This document shows positions 1 through 7,844 of a DNA stretch of 64,000 nucleotides, piece after piece. The notes under the pieces were generated by a model, which was not told where the DNA came from, made no database searches, and saw only the letters and a program-made list of their open reading frames with translations. Numbering within the stretch: the stretch's first letter is position 1; each line of letters opens with the position of its first letter. The translations under genes and the position numbers were made by a program. The DNA comes from CAVQEG01 sp963711465 (GTDB taxonomy: Bacteria; Bacteroidota; Ignavibacteria; OLB7): assembly GCA_963711465.1 (NCBI GenBank), contig CAVQEG010000001.1, positions 2,914,001-2,978,000 of the forward strand, given 5' to 3'.

Positions 1-2
1 TG

Positions 3-2564
3 CGCGGCATCAACGATGACATGCCGCTCGGTGGTATCCGCGCCGCCGGCCGCGCCAAGTGGCTTCGGTCGGTCATCACCCACGAATTCACCCACATTGC
101 CGTTGCCCACGCCACCGACAGCTGGTACAACACGCTCACCGACAGAATCCGATTCGTGCCACGCTGGTTCAGCGAAGGTGTCGCGCGGACGATGGAACCC
201 GACGGCTGGACGCCCGACCTCGACGTCGTCATGCGTATGGCCACATCGGATGAAAGGCTCGGTACCGAACCCGTCCGCCTCGGCATCGCCGACGACCATC
301 GGGTCTACGAGTCCGGTCACTCCATCGTGCTGTACATGATCTGGCGCTTCGGTGCCGATGTGATTCCAGACATCCTCCACGAGGGATTCGAAGGCGTGCT
401 TGGATACGATTTCGGCCGCGGTGTCGAACGAGCCACCGGCTACTCGCTCGACCGGATTCTCTCGGATTGGAAACGCACCGTCAACGCCCTCTACGGTGCC
501 GAGTACGCCGCCCGCGTCGAGACCAGCACCATCGCCCCCGGCGTCGATGCCGGACTCGAGGTCGTCTATGGCGCCGCCTATTCACCCGATCGCCATCAGC
601 TGGCCATGCTCGCCGTGGAAGAGGAAGGGGAGGACCCGCAACAGCTCTATCTCGTTCCTGTCGATCCCGCCGATCCGGCGCGTCCGACGAGCGACCCGAT
701 CGTGCTCAGCTCCGATCATGGCTTCGATCCGAATTTCACGTGGAGTCCCGACGGCCACCACCTCGTCATCGCCAAACAGGCACGTGACGGCCATCAGTCG
801 CTGGTCTACGACCTGTTCGTCGTCGATGTCCCGACCGGCGATCTGCACCGGATCACCCGTTCGGGTTCGTTGCATGATCCGTTCTGGGCACCCGATGGAC
901 ATACGATCGTGGCGGTACAGAAGAAGCTCGGTCATGACAATCTGGTCGCCGTCGATGCCGCCACGGGTTCGATCCGCCCGCTGCGCACGATGCCACGGGA
1001 CGTGCAGATCTACACGCCGTGCGTGTCAGCAGACGGGACGCGTATCGCCTTCAGCGTCTTCGGCGCAAACGGACGGCGGACGATTGCGATCGTCGACAGC
1101 GGAGGCGGTTCGCTGCAACGGTTCGATCAGCTGACCAACGCGCGCTATCCGCTCTTCTCACCCGACGGTCGGCGGGTGGTCTTCACCACCTACGCCTCCG
1201 GCGTTCCCGACCTGCAGATGATGTCCGCCGACGGCACGAATCGCCACCCCATCACTGCGGTCGCGGGCGGACTCTACAGCGTCCAGTGGCTTCCCGGCAG
1301 CGATTCGGTCGTAGCGATCTCCTTCGACGCACCCACGCGCATCACGCCGCATCTGATTCCGGCGAACGACCGGATGGCACCGCCGACCGACCTCGATATC
1401 CGCGCCCAGTACAGCGCCTGGCAGCACGCCCACTTTCCCCTGCACGTTCCCGACGACGACGCGATCACCGCCGCGAAAACGACGCCGAGAGAGCATTACA
1501 ACTCGCTCACCGCGCTCTTCCCGATCGTGCCGGTCTGGCCGATGTACGGCGCGGACATGACCTCCGGTGGCGGTGACAGCGGGTACCGGCTCGGACTCAA
1601 TTCGGTCTGGAGCGATCCCATGGGCATGCACTCTCTGATTGCCTACGGTGACTACGGCCTGAGCAGCGGGATCTTCGGCGGTGAACTCGGCTATGTGAAC
1701 AATATGCTGCCGGTGATGCTGATCGCTCATGGCGATTACTCGTTCGGCGAACGACGCACGATCGACGGCCAGCCGTATTTCCAGCGCAATAAGGGAATCA
1801 GCGTTCGCGCCGTATACACGCTGAATTCACCCGTCCGGCTGGACGAACGCCACGTTTTTTCGGTCGAATTCAGACGGCGCCTGCTCGAGCCGGCCAATCT
1901 ACGGGCATTCGGTGATGTAATCGACGTGCGAACGCCGGTGGCCGCACAGCTGAGCGAAGTCGGCGCACGGTATATGTTCAATACGAGCGGCTTCCTGTTC
2001 GGCATCGACTACCTGCGCGGTGAGCCGGCACTCGGCAGTTCGCGTCGATACGATCGCGTGGAAGGCGTGGTAAGCGGCAAGATGGCGTTGCCTTGGAAGT
2101 ACTTCTCGATCATCGGAGGACTTCGTGGAGAGGCGGGGTGGGGTCAGATCCTGCCGCAGGAATTCATCGGCCTCGACCGCGACGATCTCAGCAACGGTTC
2201 ACTGCTCGGCGATATCACCAAGCTCACCGATCCCTTCAGACGCCAGAGCACGATGCGGGTGCGCGGATATTTGAACAATAAGTACGGCGATATGGCGATG
2301 GTCGCAACGCTCGGCGTGCAGACGAAGTTCTGGCTGCTCGAGGACTACGTACCGCTCTTGAAAACCCTCGATTTCCACTGGGTCACCTTCGCCGATCTCG
2401 GTTCGGCCTGGCACTACGGCGAGACTCCTTCATGGGTGGTCGGCATCGGCACCGAGGCCCGGCAGGAAGTAATTCCCAATGTCTGGATCAACTACGGACT
2501 CGCAGTCAGCCCCGAGAGCAATTTCAAACTCGATCCATACGTACGGATGACGGTGATGAAGTAG
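3..2564 (+). CDS. Peptidase MA-like / TolB-type propeller / outer-membrane barrel protein, 5' partial
   Basis: The reading frame is open to the left edge, so the N-terminus lies outside the window; the first ATG seen is at 21. Counting from that ATG, HEFTH at residues 21-25 and WFSEG about 25 residues later fit a gluzincin zinc peptidase (HExxH plus a downstream Glu ligand). A long stretch of WD40/PD40-like repeats follows (SPDGHHL, APDGHTI, SPDGRRV), as in TolB-type beta-propellers. The last ~330 residues are rich in alternating aromatic and hydrophobic strands (YRLGLNSVW, IAYGDYGLS, LGVQTKFWLLEDYVP), as in a BamA/D15-type barrel, and end in VRMTVMK. This domain order is known from large Bacteroidota surface proteins. 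I infer a surface protein; the substrate is unknown. No partner gene is visible. Confidence 0.75.
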   Translation, partial: RGINDDMPLGGIRAAGRAKWLRSVITHEFTHIAVAHATDSWYNTLTDRIRFVPRWFSEGVARTMEPDGWTPDLDVVMRMATSDERLGTEPVRLGIADDHRVYESGHSIVLYMIWRFGADVIPDILHEGFEGVLGYDFGRGVERATGYSLDRILSDWKRTVNALYGAEYAARVETSTIAPGVDAGLEVVYGAAYSPDRHQLAMLAVEEEGEDPQQLYLVPVDPADPARPTSDPIVLSSDHGFDPNFTWSPDGHHLVIAKQARDGHQSLVYDLFVVDVPTGDLHRITRSGSLHDPFWAPDGHTIVAVQKKLGHDNLVAVDAATGSIRPLRTMPRDVQIYTPCVSADGTRIAFSVFGANGRRTIAIVDSGGGSLQRFDQLTNARYPLFSPDGRRVVFTTYASGVPDLQMMSADGTNRHPITAVAGGLYSVQWLPGSDSVVAISFDAPTRITPHLIPANDRMAPPTDLDIRAQYSAWQHAHFPLHVPDDDAITAAKTTPREHYNSLTALFPIVPVWPMYGADMTSGGGDSGYRLGLNSVWSDPMGMHSLIAYGDYGLSSGIFGGELGYVNNMLPVMLIAHGDYSFGERRTIDGQPYFQRNKGISVRAVYTLNSPVRLDERHVFSVEFRRRLLEPANLRAFGDVIDVRTPVAAQLSEVGARYMFNTSGFLFGIDYLRGEPALGSSRRYDRVEGVVSGKMALPWKYFSIIGGLRGEAGWGQILPQEFIGLDRDDLSNGSLLGDITKLTDPFRRQSTMRVRGYLNNKYGDMAMVATLGVQTKFWLLEDYVPLLKTLDFHWVTFADLGSAWHYGETPSWVVGIGTEARQEVIPNVWINYGLAVSPESNFKLDPYVRMTVMK

Positions 2565-2686
2565 AAGGCGGGAGATTTCGCGGACGACAGATTCATCCAG
2601 GGCAGCAGACATTTGATTCTCCAGACCACCGACAAGCATGCGTTCAGATGGTCGTGCGGTTCGCACTCGGGTCCGCCGCATACCAT

Positions 2687-3070
2687 TCAGGGAATGTAAA
2701 CGTAATACTGTCCGTTGACGTCCTTCCCCCAAACATCAGTGACACCACCCGCCGTATTCTCCGATACCCTGACGTACCCTGTTGAATCGGCAATCTCATA
2801 GGAGTACGGATCACCCGGATCGTCGGGAACAATTGTCGGATCGCAAGGCGTCCAAACAAAGTAGTTCCCATTGCAGTCAATACCGCTAATATTGACCACA
2901 TACCCGAGGTAATCGGTCTGGACTACTTGAAACGCTTTGCCATAGCCGTTTGCACAGTCCGTCTTATGGTAGAAGGAACTGCCTTCGAAATCGGCAAGCA
3001 GGGTGCCTACGCCAACAGTCAGCGTCACAGCTGCGATAATGCTCGTTATCGAGACGATGTGCTTATTCAT
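2687..3070 (-). CDS. Small secreted protein, paralogue of the preceding gene
   Basis: 127 residues, starting MNKHIVSITS. The ATG at 3070 follows GGAGGCGGGATC, a clear Shine-Dalgarno. An N-terminal signal segment (SIIAAVTLTVGVGTLLA) precedes a mature part with two cysteines and a C-terminal GGVTDVWGKDVNGQYYVY. This tail resembles the tail of the upstream gene (GVVTQLWGYDLNGDYW), so the two look like tandem duplicates. Its ATG overlaps the upstream stop as ATGA, so translation is probably coupled. I do not recognise the family. Exported, unknown function. Confidence 0.6.
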   Translation of the reverse strand: MNKHIVSITSIIAAVTLTVGVGTLLADFEGSSFYHKTDCANGYGKAFQVVQTDYLGYVVNISGIDCNGNYFVWTPCDPTIVPDDPGDPYSYEIADSTGYVRVSENTAGGVTDVWGKDVNGQYYVYIP

Positions 3071-3504
3071 GATCCCGCCTCCATGGTCATGCGATCGCTC
3101 GTCGAAAGGCTTCCTCCGCTGCAGGACTGTGGTTGTTCCCAATAGTCCCCATTCAGATCGTACCCCCATAGCTGGGTGACTACGCCGGACGTACTGACGT
3201 TGACCTTGATCCAGGCACCCGAGCCCAGATTATGATAGTTGTACCCAGGGTCCGAGGGATACGGATCCCCCTGCTCCGTCTGCCCGGGACATTCGATGTT
3301 GAAGAGTGTTCCGTCACAATGAACGCCTGTACATCTGAGTACCCTTCCGTCATCGTCGTACGTCACGACGACGATCGCCTGCTTGAGCACGGAACCCTCC
3401 GCACAATCGATGGTGAATTCATATTGCGTATCACCAAACGCCGCCGCGTGGGCAATGCAGAGAAGCGCCAATATGAATAATGAACCGATACCAATGCGCT
3501 GCAT
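3067..3504 (-). CDS. Small secreted protein, first of a coupled pair
   Basis: 145 residues from the ATG at 3504, which is preceded by AGGGGGGGCATCGGC. The signal peptide is MQRIGIGSLFILALLCIAHA, with likely cleavage after AAAFG. The mature part has several cysteines (TIDCAEGS, RCTGVHCDG, IECPG), a proline- and glycine-rich PYPSDPGYNYHNLG stretch, and the shared tail motif LWGYDLNGDYW. Four cysteines in the middle could form disulfides. Its stop overlaps the next gene (ATGA). Family unknown. Confidence 0.6.
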   Translation of the reverse strand: MQRIGIGSLFILALLCIAHAAAFGDTQYEFTIDCAEGSVLKQAIVVVTYDDDGRVLRCTGVHCDGTLFNIECPGQTEQGDPYPSDPGYNYHNLGSGAWIKVNVSTSGVVTQLWGYDLNGDYWEQPQSCSGGSLSTSDRMTMEAGS

Positions 3505-3899
3505 GCCGATGCCCCCCCTTTTGTTGATGGTTGGAATAATTACCGACGTGTTCCCAATAGCCTCGGTCACGGTCCATTCTATCTCACATCGACCGTCATT
3601 CGTGAATCAGGAATGGAAGCGCGGCCACGAAGTGATGCAGTCGGCTGGCTGTCACCGGATGTCTTCGGTGGATGCTCGACGCGCTGATGGCTCGACGAGT
3701 TCCCGGGATCCGTTGTCGAAATTGAGATCGTCTGTACGTCGGTCGGTGGATAGTCAGCAGAAGGTGCGTAGCCACTGTGGCATGGGCGCTCGGCTATCCC
3801 GATTGCTCACGTGGTCTGAGCCGCGTGCGATGCTGACACTCGCGCATCGGGTCAATGACCACGACGCCCTGATTCGCGGGTGATGCGAAACGCGCGCAG
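3505..3899. other. Intergenic stretch with no gene recognised
   Basis: About 400 bases upstream (minus strand) of the small secreted pair. No open frame here shows recognisable protein features. The poly-C promoter-like cassette sits at its far end (3900-3950), so this may be a long untranslated leader or a stretch from which a gene was lost. Confidence 0.4.
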
Positions 3900-3950
3900 A
3901 ACGTACGAAATGGGGGGGGGAATGTCAAGAGGGATTCGAAACAAATCGAC
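3899..3950 (-). promoter_or_regulatory. Repeated promoter-like cassette with C9 spacer (copy 1)
   Basis: Minus strand: CGATTTGTTTCGAATCCCTC, then TTGACA (3928-3923), TT, nine C, ATTTCG, and TACGTTCT (3905-3898). Spacing from TTGACA to TACGTT is 17 bases. The same -35 box, its upstream 20-25 bases and a longer C tract recur at 6833-6890. TTGACA is a perfect sigma70 -35; TACGTT is a weak -10. Transcription would run toward the small secreted genes. Confidence 0.45.
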
Positions 3951-4047
3951 GCTGCTGTGAGGGGGGGCGTGAGGCGACCGCAAACGGCCGCACATCCGCG
4001 TCGGCTGTCGCGTCAGGGTGCACTGTCGGCCGGCCGCCGCGCACGCC

Positions 4048-4340
4048 TCACCGTCCCTCGCCAAGCCCCGTCGACCGACGGGCGAGTACGAGCCCTCCGT
4101 CCGCCCCTCGGCACAGCGCGAACACCTGATCGCCCCCCGTTGTCGTACAGGCGGCAATGACGTCCAGTCCGACGAGCTGCCGGGTGATATCGACTGCGCC
4201 GAGTGGTTCGCCGCGGTCATTGAACTCGCGAAATTCCCAGGCCCGCAGCACATAGTCGGTGGAGTCGGCTCGCCGGCGTACCACCGTGATGAAATCCTTT
4301 GGTGTCCCGCCGACCGACTCGATCTCGAACTGACGACGTG
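4048..4340 (-). pseudogene. C-terminal fragment of an unidentified protein, cut by the IS630 remnant
   Basis: The frame from about 4340 to the stop at 4048 reads like a real protein (FEIESVGGTPKDFITVV, DYVLRAWEFREFNDRG, GGDQVFALCRG), with secondary-structure-like spacing. Upstream it runs directly into the opposite-strand transposase remnant that starts near 4400, and what is read there is only the antisense of that gene. I infer that insertion or rearrangement removed the 5' part. Function unknown. Confidence 0.35.
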
Positions 4341-4400
4341 CCCTGGCCTCTGCGATACTGCATCCCGCTCCGAGCCCGGCGGCGAGGCATTGCCAAAACG

Positions 4401-4889
4401 GTCGAGGAACGGCCGCCGAATGCGACGCATTGGGGTCGCCCACTCACGGCGAAGGATGTCGGTATCGGCGATGCCAGTGTCGGACGCGTCTGGAGCGAGT
4501 TCGGCCTCAAAGCGCACCTGGTCAGGAGCTTCAAGCTCTCCAGCGATCCAGATTTCGCCGACAAGCTCAAGGAAGTCGTCGGTCTGTACCTCTATCCGCC
4601 GGAGAACGCCGGTGTCCTGCCCTGCGATGAAGAGCGCCAGATTCAGGCGGTCGACCGCACGCATCCGTCGCTGCCGATGAAGAAGGGGCGCGGCGAGACG
4701 ATGACGCACGACTACAAACGCATCTTTCGCGACCCTTCAGCGCGCCGATTGCGCCGGGGGATATTCCGATCGCCGTCAGATCTGGTCGCAAGTCTACAGG
4801 AGCGCATTGCGAAGCACAACCGGAACCCAAACCCGTTCATCCGGACGGCGACGGCCAGTGACATCCTCGCGAAGGTGACGCGCGGCCGT
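4401..4889 (+). pseudogene. IS630-family transposase remnant with internal deletion
   Basis: The frame contains a run typical of IS630 transposases: PNATHWGRPLTAKDVG, VGRVWSEFGLKAHLV, FKLSSDPDFADKLKEVVGLY, then CDEERQIQAVDRT holding the first catalytic Asp, and PMKKGRGETMTHDYKR. The sequence then jumps to the C-terminal part (SLQERIAKHNRNPNPF, TASDILAKV). The central catalytic part with the other two acidic residues is missing. No start codon fits the expected N-terminus and I could not identify terminal inverted repeats. An inactive relic. Confidence 0.8.
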
Positions 4890-5085
4890 CAGACACCCCG
4901 ATCAGTTACGCTCTGCTCAATGGGGACCACTAGTGCCGGATGCCAGTGTACGGAGCAACCAGATCACCAGCACCTCGCGCCGGGTGCTCTCCACTCCCCA
5001 CAATACGCCGACCGTACGCAACAGCCCCGATCTCGGACGATCGGGGCTGCACAGGGGTTATCCATCCACGGGTTCGATCCCACAC

Positions 5086-5961
5086 CTACAGGTTCTCGTT
5101 CCAAATGGCATAGCTGTACTTCGCGATCGAAATAGCATACCGCAAATGCGACTTCCGTTCAATCGAGACCGACATCGTATCGACTCCAGATTCGTAGGTA
5201 TTAAACGTTATGTACGCGTTTCCAGAAGCCGACATTACGCTATCGACGTCCTCGAACATTGATTCCAAGTACAATACTTCATCCGGATAGGACGGGTAGT
5301 AGGTATCCAATATGTCCTCAACCTGACTCTCCGTTGAAACCGTATCGTATTTCTCCACCGTCGACAGATAGTTCGACTCCGGCATGTAGTAGTCCAGACT
5401 ATCGTAGCCGCGGCTCTCCACGTAGGATACGCTCAGATTGTACAGTTGGTCGTAGTCGATTGAGCCATCCTCTTTCGGTGTTGCATTTGCCGTCAAATAT
5501 GCCAACAACTCGTTGTGAATATGCCCGATCGAATCTTGGTTCCCCGGATCTTCGTCATATGGGCTTGGTGGTCCATACACGCATGAACCCGACAGCTGTG
5601 CGCCAGTCCCATACGACGCGCCGCCTCCAATTACAATTGCCCCAATTACACCGCCGAGACTAGCTCCGGCAGGTCCTAAGAGCCCCCCGAGAAACCCTCC
5701 GATCTTCGCCCCCTCGAATCCTCCGACGGCGTCAGCCGCCAGGACCGCGAGCAATTTGCCAGCCTTTCCCAGCGCCCGCGGCCCGCCCTTCTCATGACGC
5801 CGCAGAAGGTCGACGTGGATCGGTGATACGTAGGCCTCCGGAGTTCCGTGCAGCACGGCATCTGGGTTGGAGCCTTCTTGCGTTGGAGCATTTCCCTCGC
5901 AGGCTGCCAACCCTAACATTAGAGCAAGGACAGTCGCACCCGTGATTACTTGCCGAATCAT
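5086..5961 (-). CDS. Glycine-zipper lipoprotein of unknown function
   Basis: 291 residues. The lipoprotein signal MIRQVITGATVLALMLGLAAC has a lipobox LAAC (Cys21). Residues 78-118 are glycine-rich and hydrophobic (GGFLGGLLGPAGASLGGVIG), a glycine-zipper pattern able to insert in or span a membrane. The C-terminal half is acidic and tyrosine-rich; near its start is a DSIGHIHNELLAYL stretch that I associate, from memory only, with small glycine-zipper proteins of Bacteroidota. The start is supported by AGAGGTG upstream. An 8-bp hairpin at 5991-6010 lies 30 bases before the start. The gene stands alone in the accessory island. Confidence 0.7.
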   Translation of the reverse strand: MIRQVITGATVLALMLGLAACEGNAPTQEGSNPDAVLHGTPEAYVSPIHVDLLRRHEKGGPRALGKAGKLLAVLAADAVGGFEGAKIGGFLGGLLGPAGASLGGVIGAIVIGGGASYGTGAQLSGSCVYGPPSPYDEDPGNQDSIGHIHNELLAYLTANATPKEDGSIDYDQLYNLSVSYVESRGYDSLDYYMPESNYLSTVEKYDTVSTESQVEDILDTYYPSYPDEVLYLESMFEDVDSVMSASGNAYITFNTYESGVDTMSVSIERKSHLRYAISIAKYSYAIWNENL

Positions 5962-6307
5962 GATACACCTCTATTGTTGTGTGTTGGTGGTCCCGCTCTC
6001 ACGAGCGGGAGGTGAATACTTGCCGACCGGTTCTGTACGCCGCACAACGCTTCCAGGCAAAAGCCGGTGCCGCAGTCGCTATAGCGTAGGGCACGAAGCC
6101 TTCGCTGGGTCCTGTTTGACACGTGGTCACTTCGCGGGCCAATGCTCGGTCAGCTCAGTCCTCCAATGAGCCGCCAGGGCCATGGCCCCGACCAGGTGCA
6201 CCGCGATGATGACTCGAGGTGGCACGGTCCGGTTGTCGATGCATTCTCCCTGGGTCCCAAGCACCGAAGTCAGAGACATCAGAGGTCGATCTACAGGCAG
6301 AACCGTA
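5962..6307. other. Intergenic stretch with a leader hairpin
   Basis: No gene recognised. A perfect 8-bp hairpin, TCCCGCTC-TCAC-GAGCGGGA, occupies 5991-6010, just upstream of the lipoprotein start on the minus strand. It may be a leader stem or the end of upstream transcription. It has no T-run. Confidence 0.35.
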
Positions 6308-6730
6308 CTACGACGCGGTCGAAAGGAGATGCAGGTAGTGAAGCGCCGATCGGGGGAACTCGAGCGTTGAATAGGTTGCTCGGGTTGATTTATCCCCAAT
6401 CGTGGCCGATCCGAAAGGATTAAATCGAGGAGATAGGTCGATCGCCATAGAGTCGACAACAAAAACTCGTCGTCGCATAGGTGTTTGGACGACAATCGTG
6501 TCGCCCTCCCGCCAGATACCAGTCCTGTGTTGAGGTAACAGTTCGAGAACCTCCCTAAGGAACCCGATTGCAGCAAGCGAGGTCGGGATCGCCAATAGAA
6601 CTCGCCAGATACCCTCGTTGAGACTAATTGTGGCAAACGACAAGACCCCCAAAACTCCAGCCGCGACGATAAGCGCTGACAAGACGTCCGTCAGACTACG
6701 GACGTAGATCGGTGTTGTAGTATGACGCAT
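6308..6730 (-). CDS. Small integral membrane protein, unknown function
   Basis: 140 residues. Two hydrophobic segments near the N-terminus (about 16-34 VLSALIVAAGVLGVLSF and 42-60 VLLAIPTSLAAIGFL) are followed by a hydrophilic C-terminal domain with alternating strands (GDTIVVQTPMRRRVFVVDS), somewhat like a bacterial PH-like domain. The poly-C promoter cassette copy 2 lies about 100 bases upstream in the right orientation, so expression might be switchable. No convincing ribosome binding site. Family not recognised. Confidence 0.55.
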   Translation of the reverse strand: MRHTTTPIYVRSLTDVLSALIVAAGVLGVLSFATISLNEGIWRVLLAIPTSLAAIGFLREVLELLPQHRTGIWREGDTIVVQTPMRRRVFVVDSMAIDLSPRFNPFGSATIGDKSTRATYSTLEFPRSALHYLHLLSTAS

Positions 6731-6832
6731 GTCAATCGCTACTCGATATATTAGAAGTGGGCTTCACCAGCTGAGCCGGGCTAGTTCGGTAACCGGGATG
6801 CCCTGAATGCGGGTGCTTCCCTCGTGCGCGGC

Positions 6833-6890
6833 CAAATATAAACACCGGGGGGGGGGGGATGTCAAGAGGGAGTCGAAAAAATCGGCGCCG
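6833..6890 (-). promoter_or_regulatory. Repeated promoter-like cassette with C12 spacer (copy 2)
   Basis: Minus strand: CGATTTTTTCGACTCCCTC, then TTGACA (6865-6860), T, twelve C, GGTGTT, and TATATTTG (6840-6833). The spacer is 19 bases. TATATTTG fits both a sigma70 -10 and the Bacteroidota TAnnTTTG -7 element. The upstream half matches copy 1 at 3923-3950 with only a few differences, while the tract is C12 against C9. The next gene in this direction starts at 6730. Confidence 0.55.
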
Positions 6891-7008
6891 CTTTCACCGG
6901 ACATCAGGCGTCCGGAAACGACCACGCCACCACGTGTGAGCGACCGTTGGCGTCGGTGGGGGCCCTGGCGGTCGCATGAGGTTCTGGCTCCCTGCGTGCG
7001 CTCCATCC

Positions 7009-7844
7009 TCAATGGTCCAGCAGTCCTAGCCGAATGGCCGCACTGCGCAAATCGATTCGGAATTCGTCGACAGCGTATACATTCCATCGATCGTGGATTG
7101 TTCCCATCGGCGGTATATGCGTCGGAGGTCCGCCTGGCGACTCTTCCAACCGATTCCGTCGACGGCAACGAATACGAATTGCGTCGGCAGTCGCAGTCTC
7201 GCCATCTCCTCGACCTCGCGAACGGCATCGGTCAACTTCGATCCGGTCGAATTGAACCCCTTTGCTGCGACGACGATCTTTGCCTCCGTTCCACCTGCCG
7301 GGATGGCGAGATCGCATGGCGCGTCGCCACCGCGTCCAGCGAAACGCGTTCGCGTAGCGTCGGACAGGCCGAGATCCGACGCGACCGCCTCGATCTCGTC
7401 TTCGATTCTACGTCCCCGTCCGGCCGCGCGAACTGCGGTCGCGCGCGTCCCGGCCCGGGCAACGAGCACGTCGCCAAAACCGTATGCGACCTTGCGTTGC
7501 TTTTCGATGAGGCGTATGAGGTCGTAGTTGTCGTCGAGCATCACGATGATCGCAAAGGGATTCTCTTTCGCGAGTTTCTTGTACCCGGAGCTCCCGAGAT
7601 GGTGTCGCATCACGTTCTTCAACGCCTCAGACGAAAGGCCCACTGCGAGTCCCAAGGCAGGTACTACGTCCGGATCACCGGCCATAAGGTCGACGAGAGA
7701 CTCGCGTGACACCTTGGGAAGACGCGCGATCGTGTCTCCGATATTCTTGAGTTCGGCGGCTTCGGCAGTGAGAACCGTCGGATCGGTCGCGGTGGTGAGA
7801 TCCGTCAGCGATTCGAGATACGCTTCAAACGTCGGACGCGTCAT
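7009..7844 (-). pseudogene. DpnII-like type II restriction endonuclease, frameshifted near the 3' end
   Basis: The uninterrupted frame runs 7844-7026 (272 residues). It has an N-terminal helical part and then a nuclease domain: GRGRRIEDEIEAVASDLGL, CDLAIP (Asp178), KIVVAAKGFNSTGSKLTD, EVEEMA, QFVFVAVDGIGWKSRQADLR. This is the pattern of DpnII/MboI-like enzymes with a PD-(D/E)XK fold. The frame ends in an unrelated tail after DGMYTL. In the next frame, VDEFRIDLRSAA and RLGLL follow at once and end at 7009, so one base seems lost near 7072. The usual acidic residue of the (D/E)XK motif reads Ala193 (A-A-K195). The start overlaps the methyltransferase stop (ATGA). Confidence 0.7.

Noticed and set aside
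3852..4709. 285-codon minus-strand frame
   Set aside because: Antisense of the IS630 remnant and of flanking non-coding sequence.
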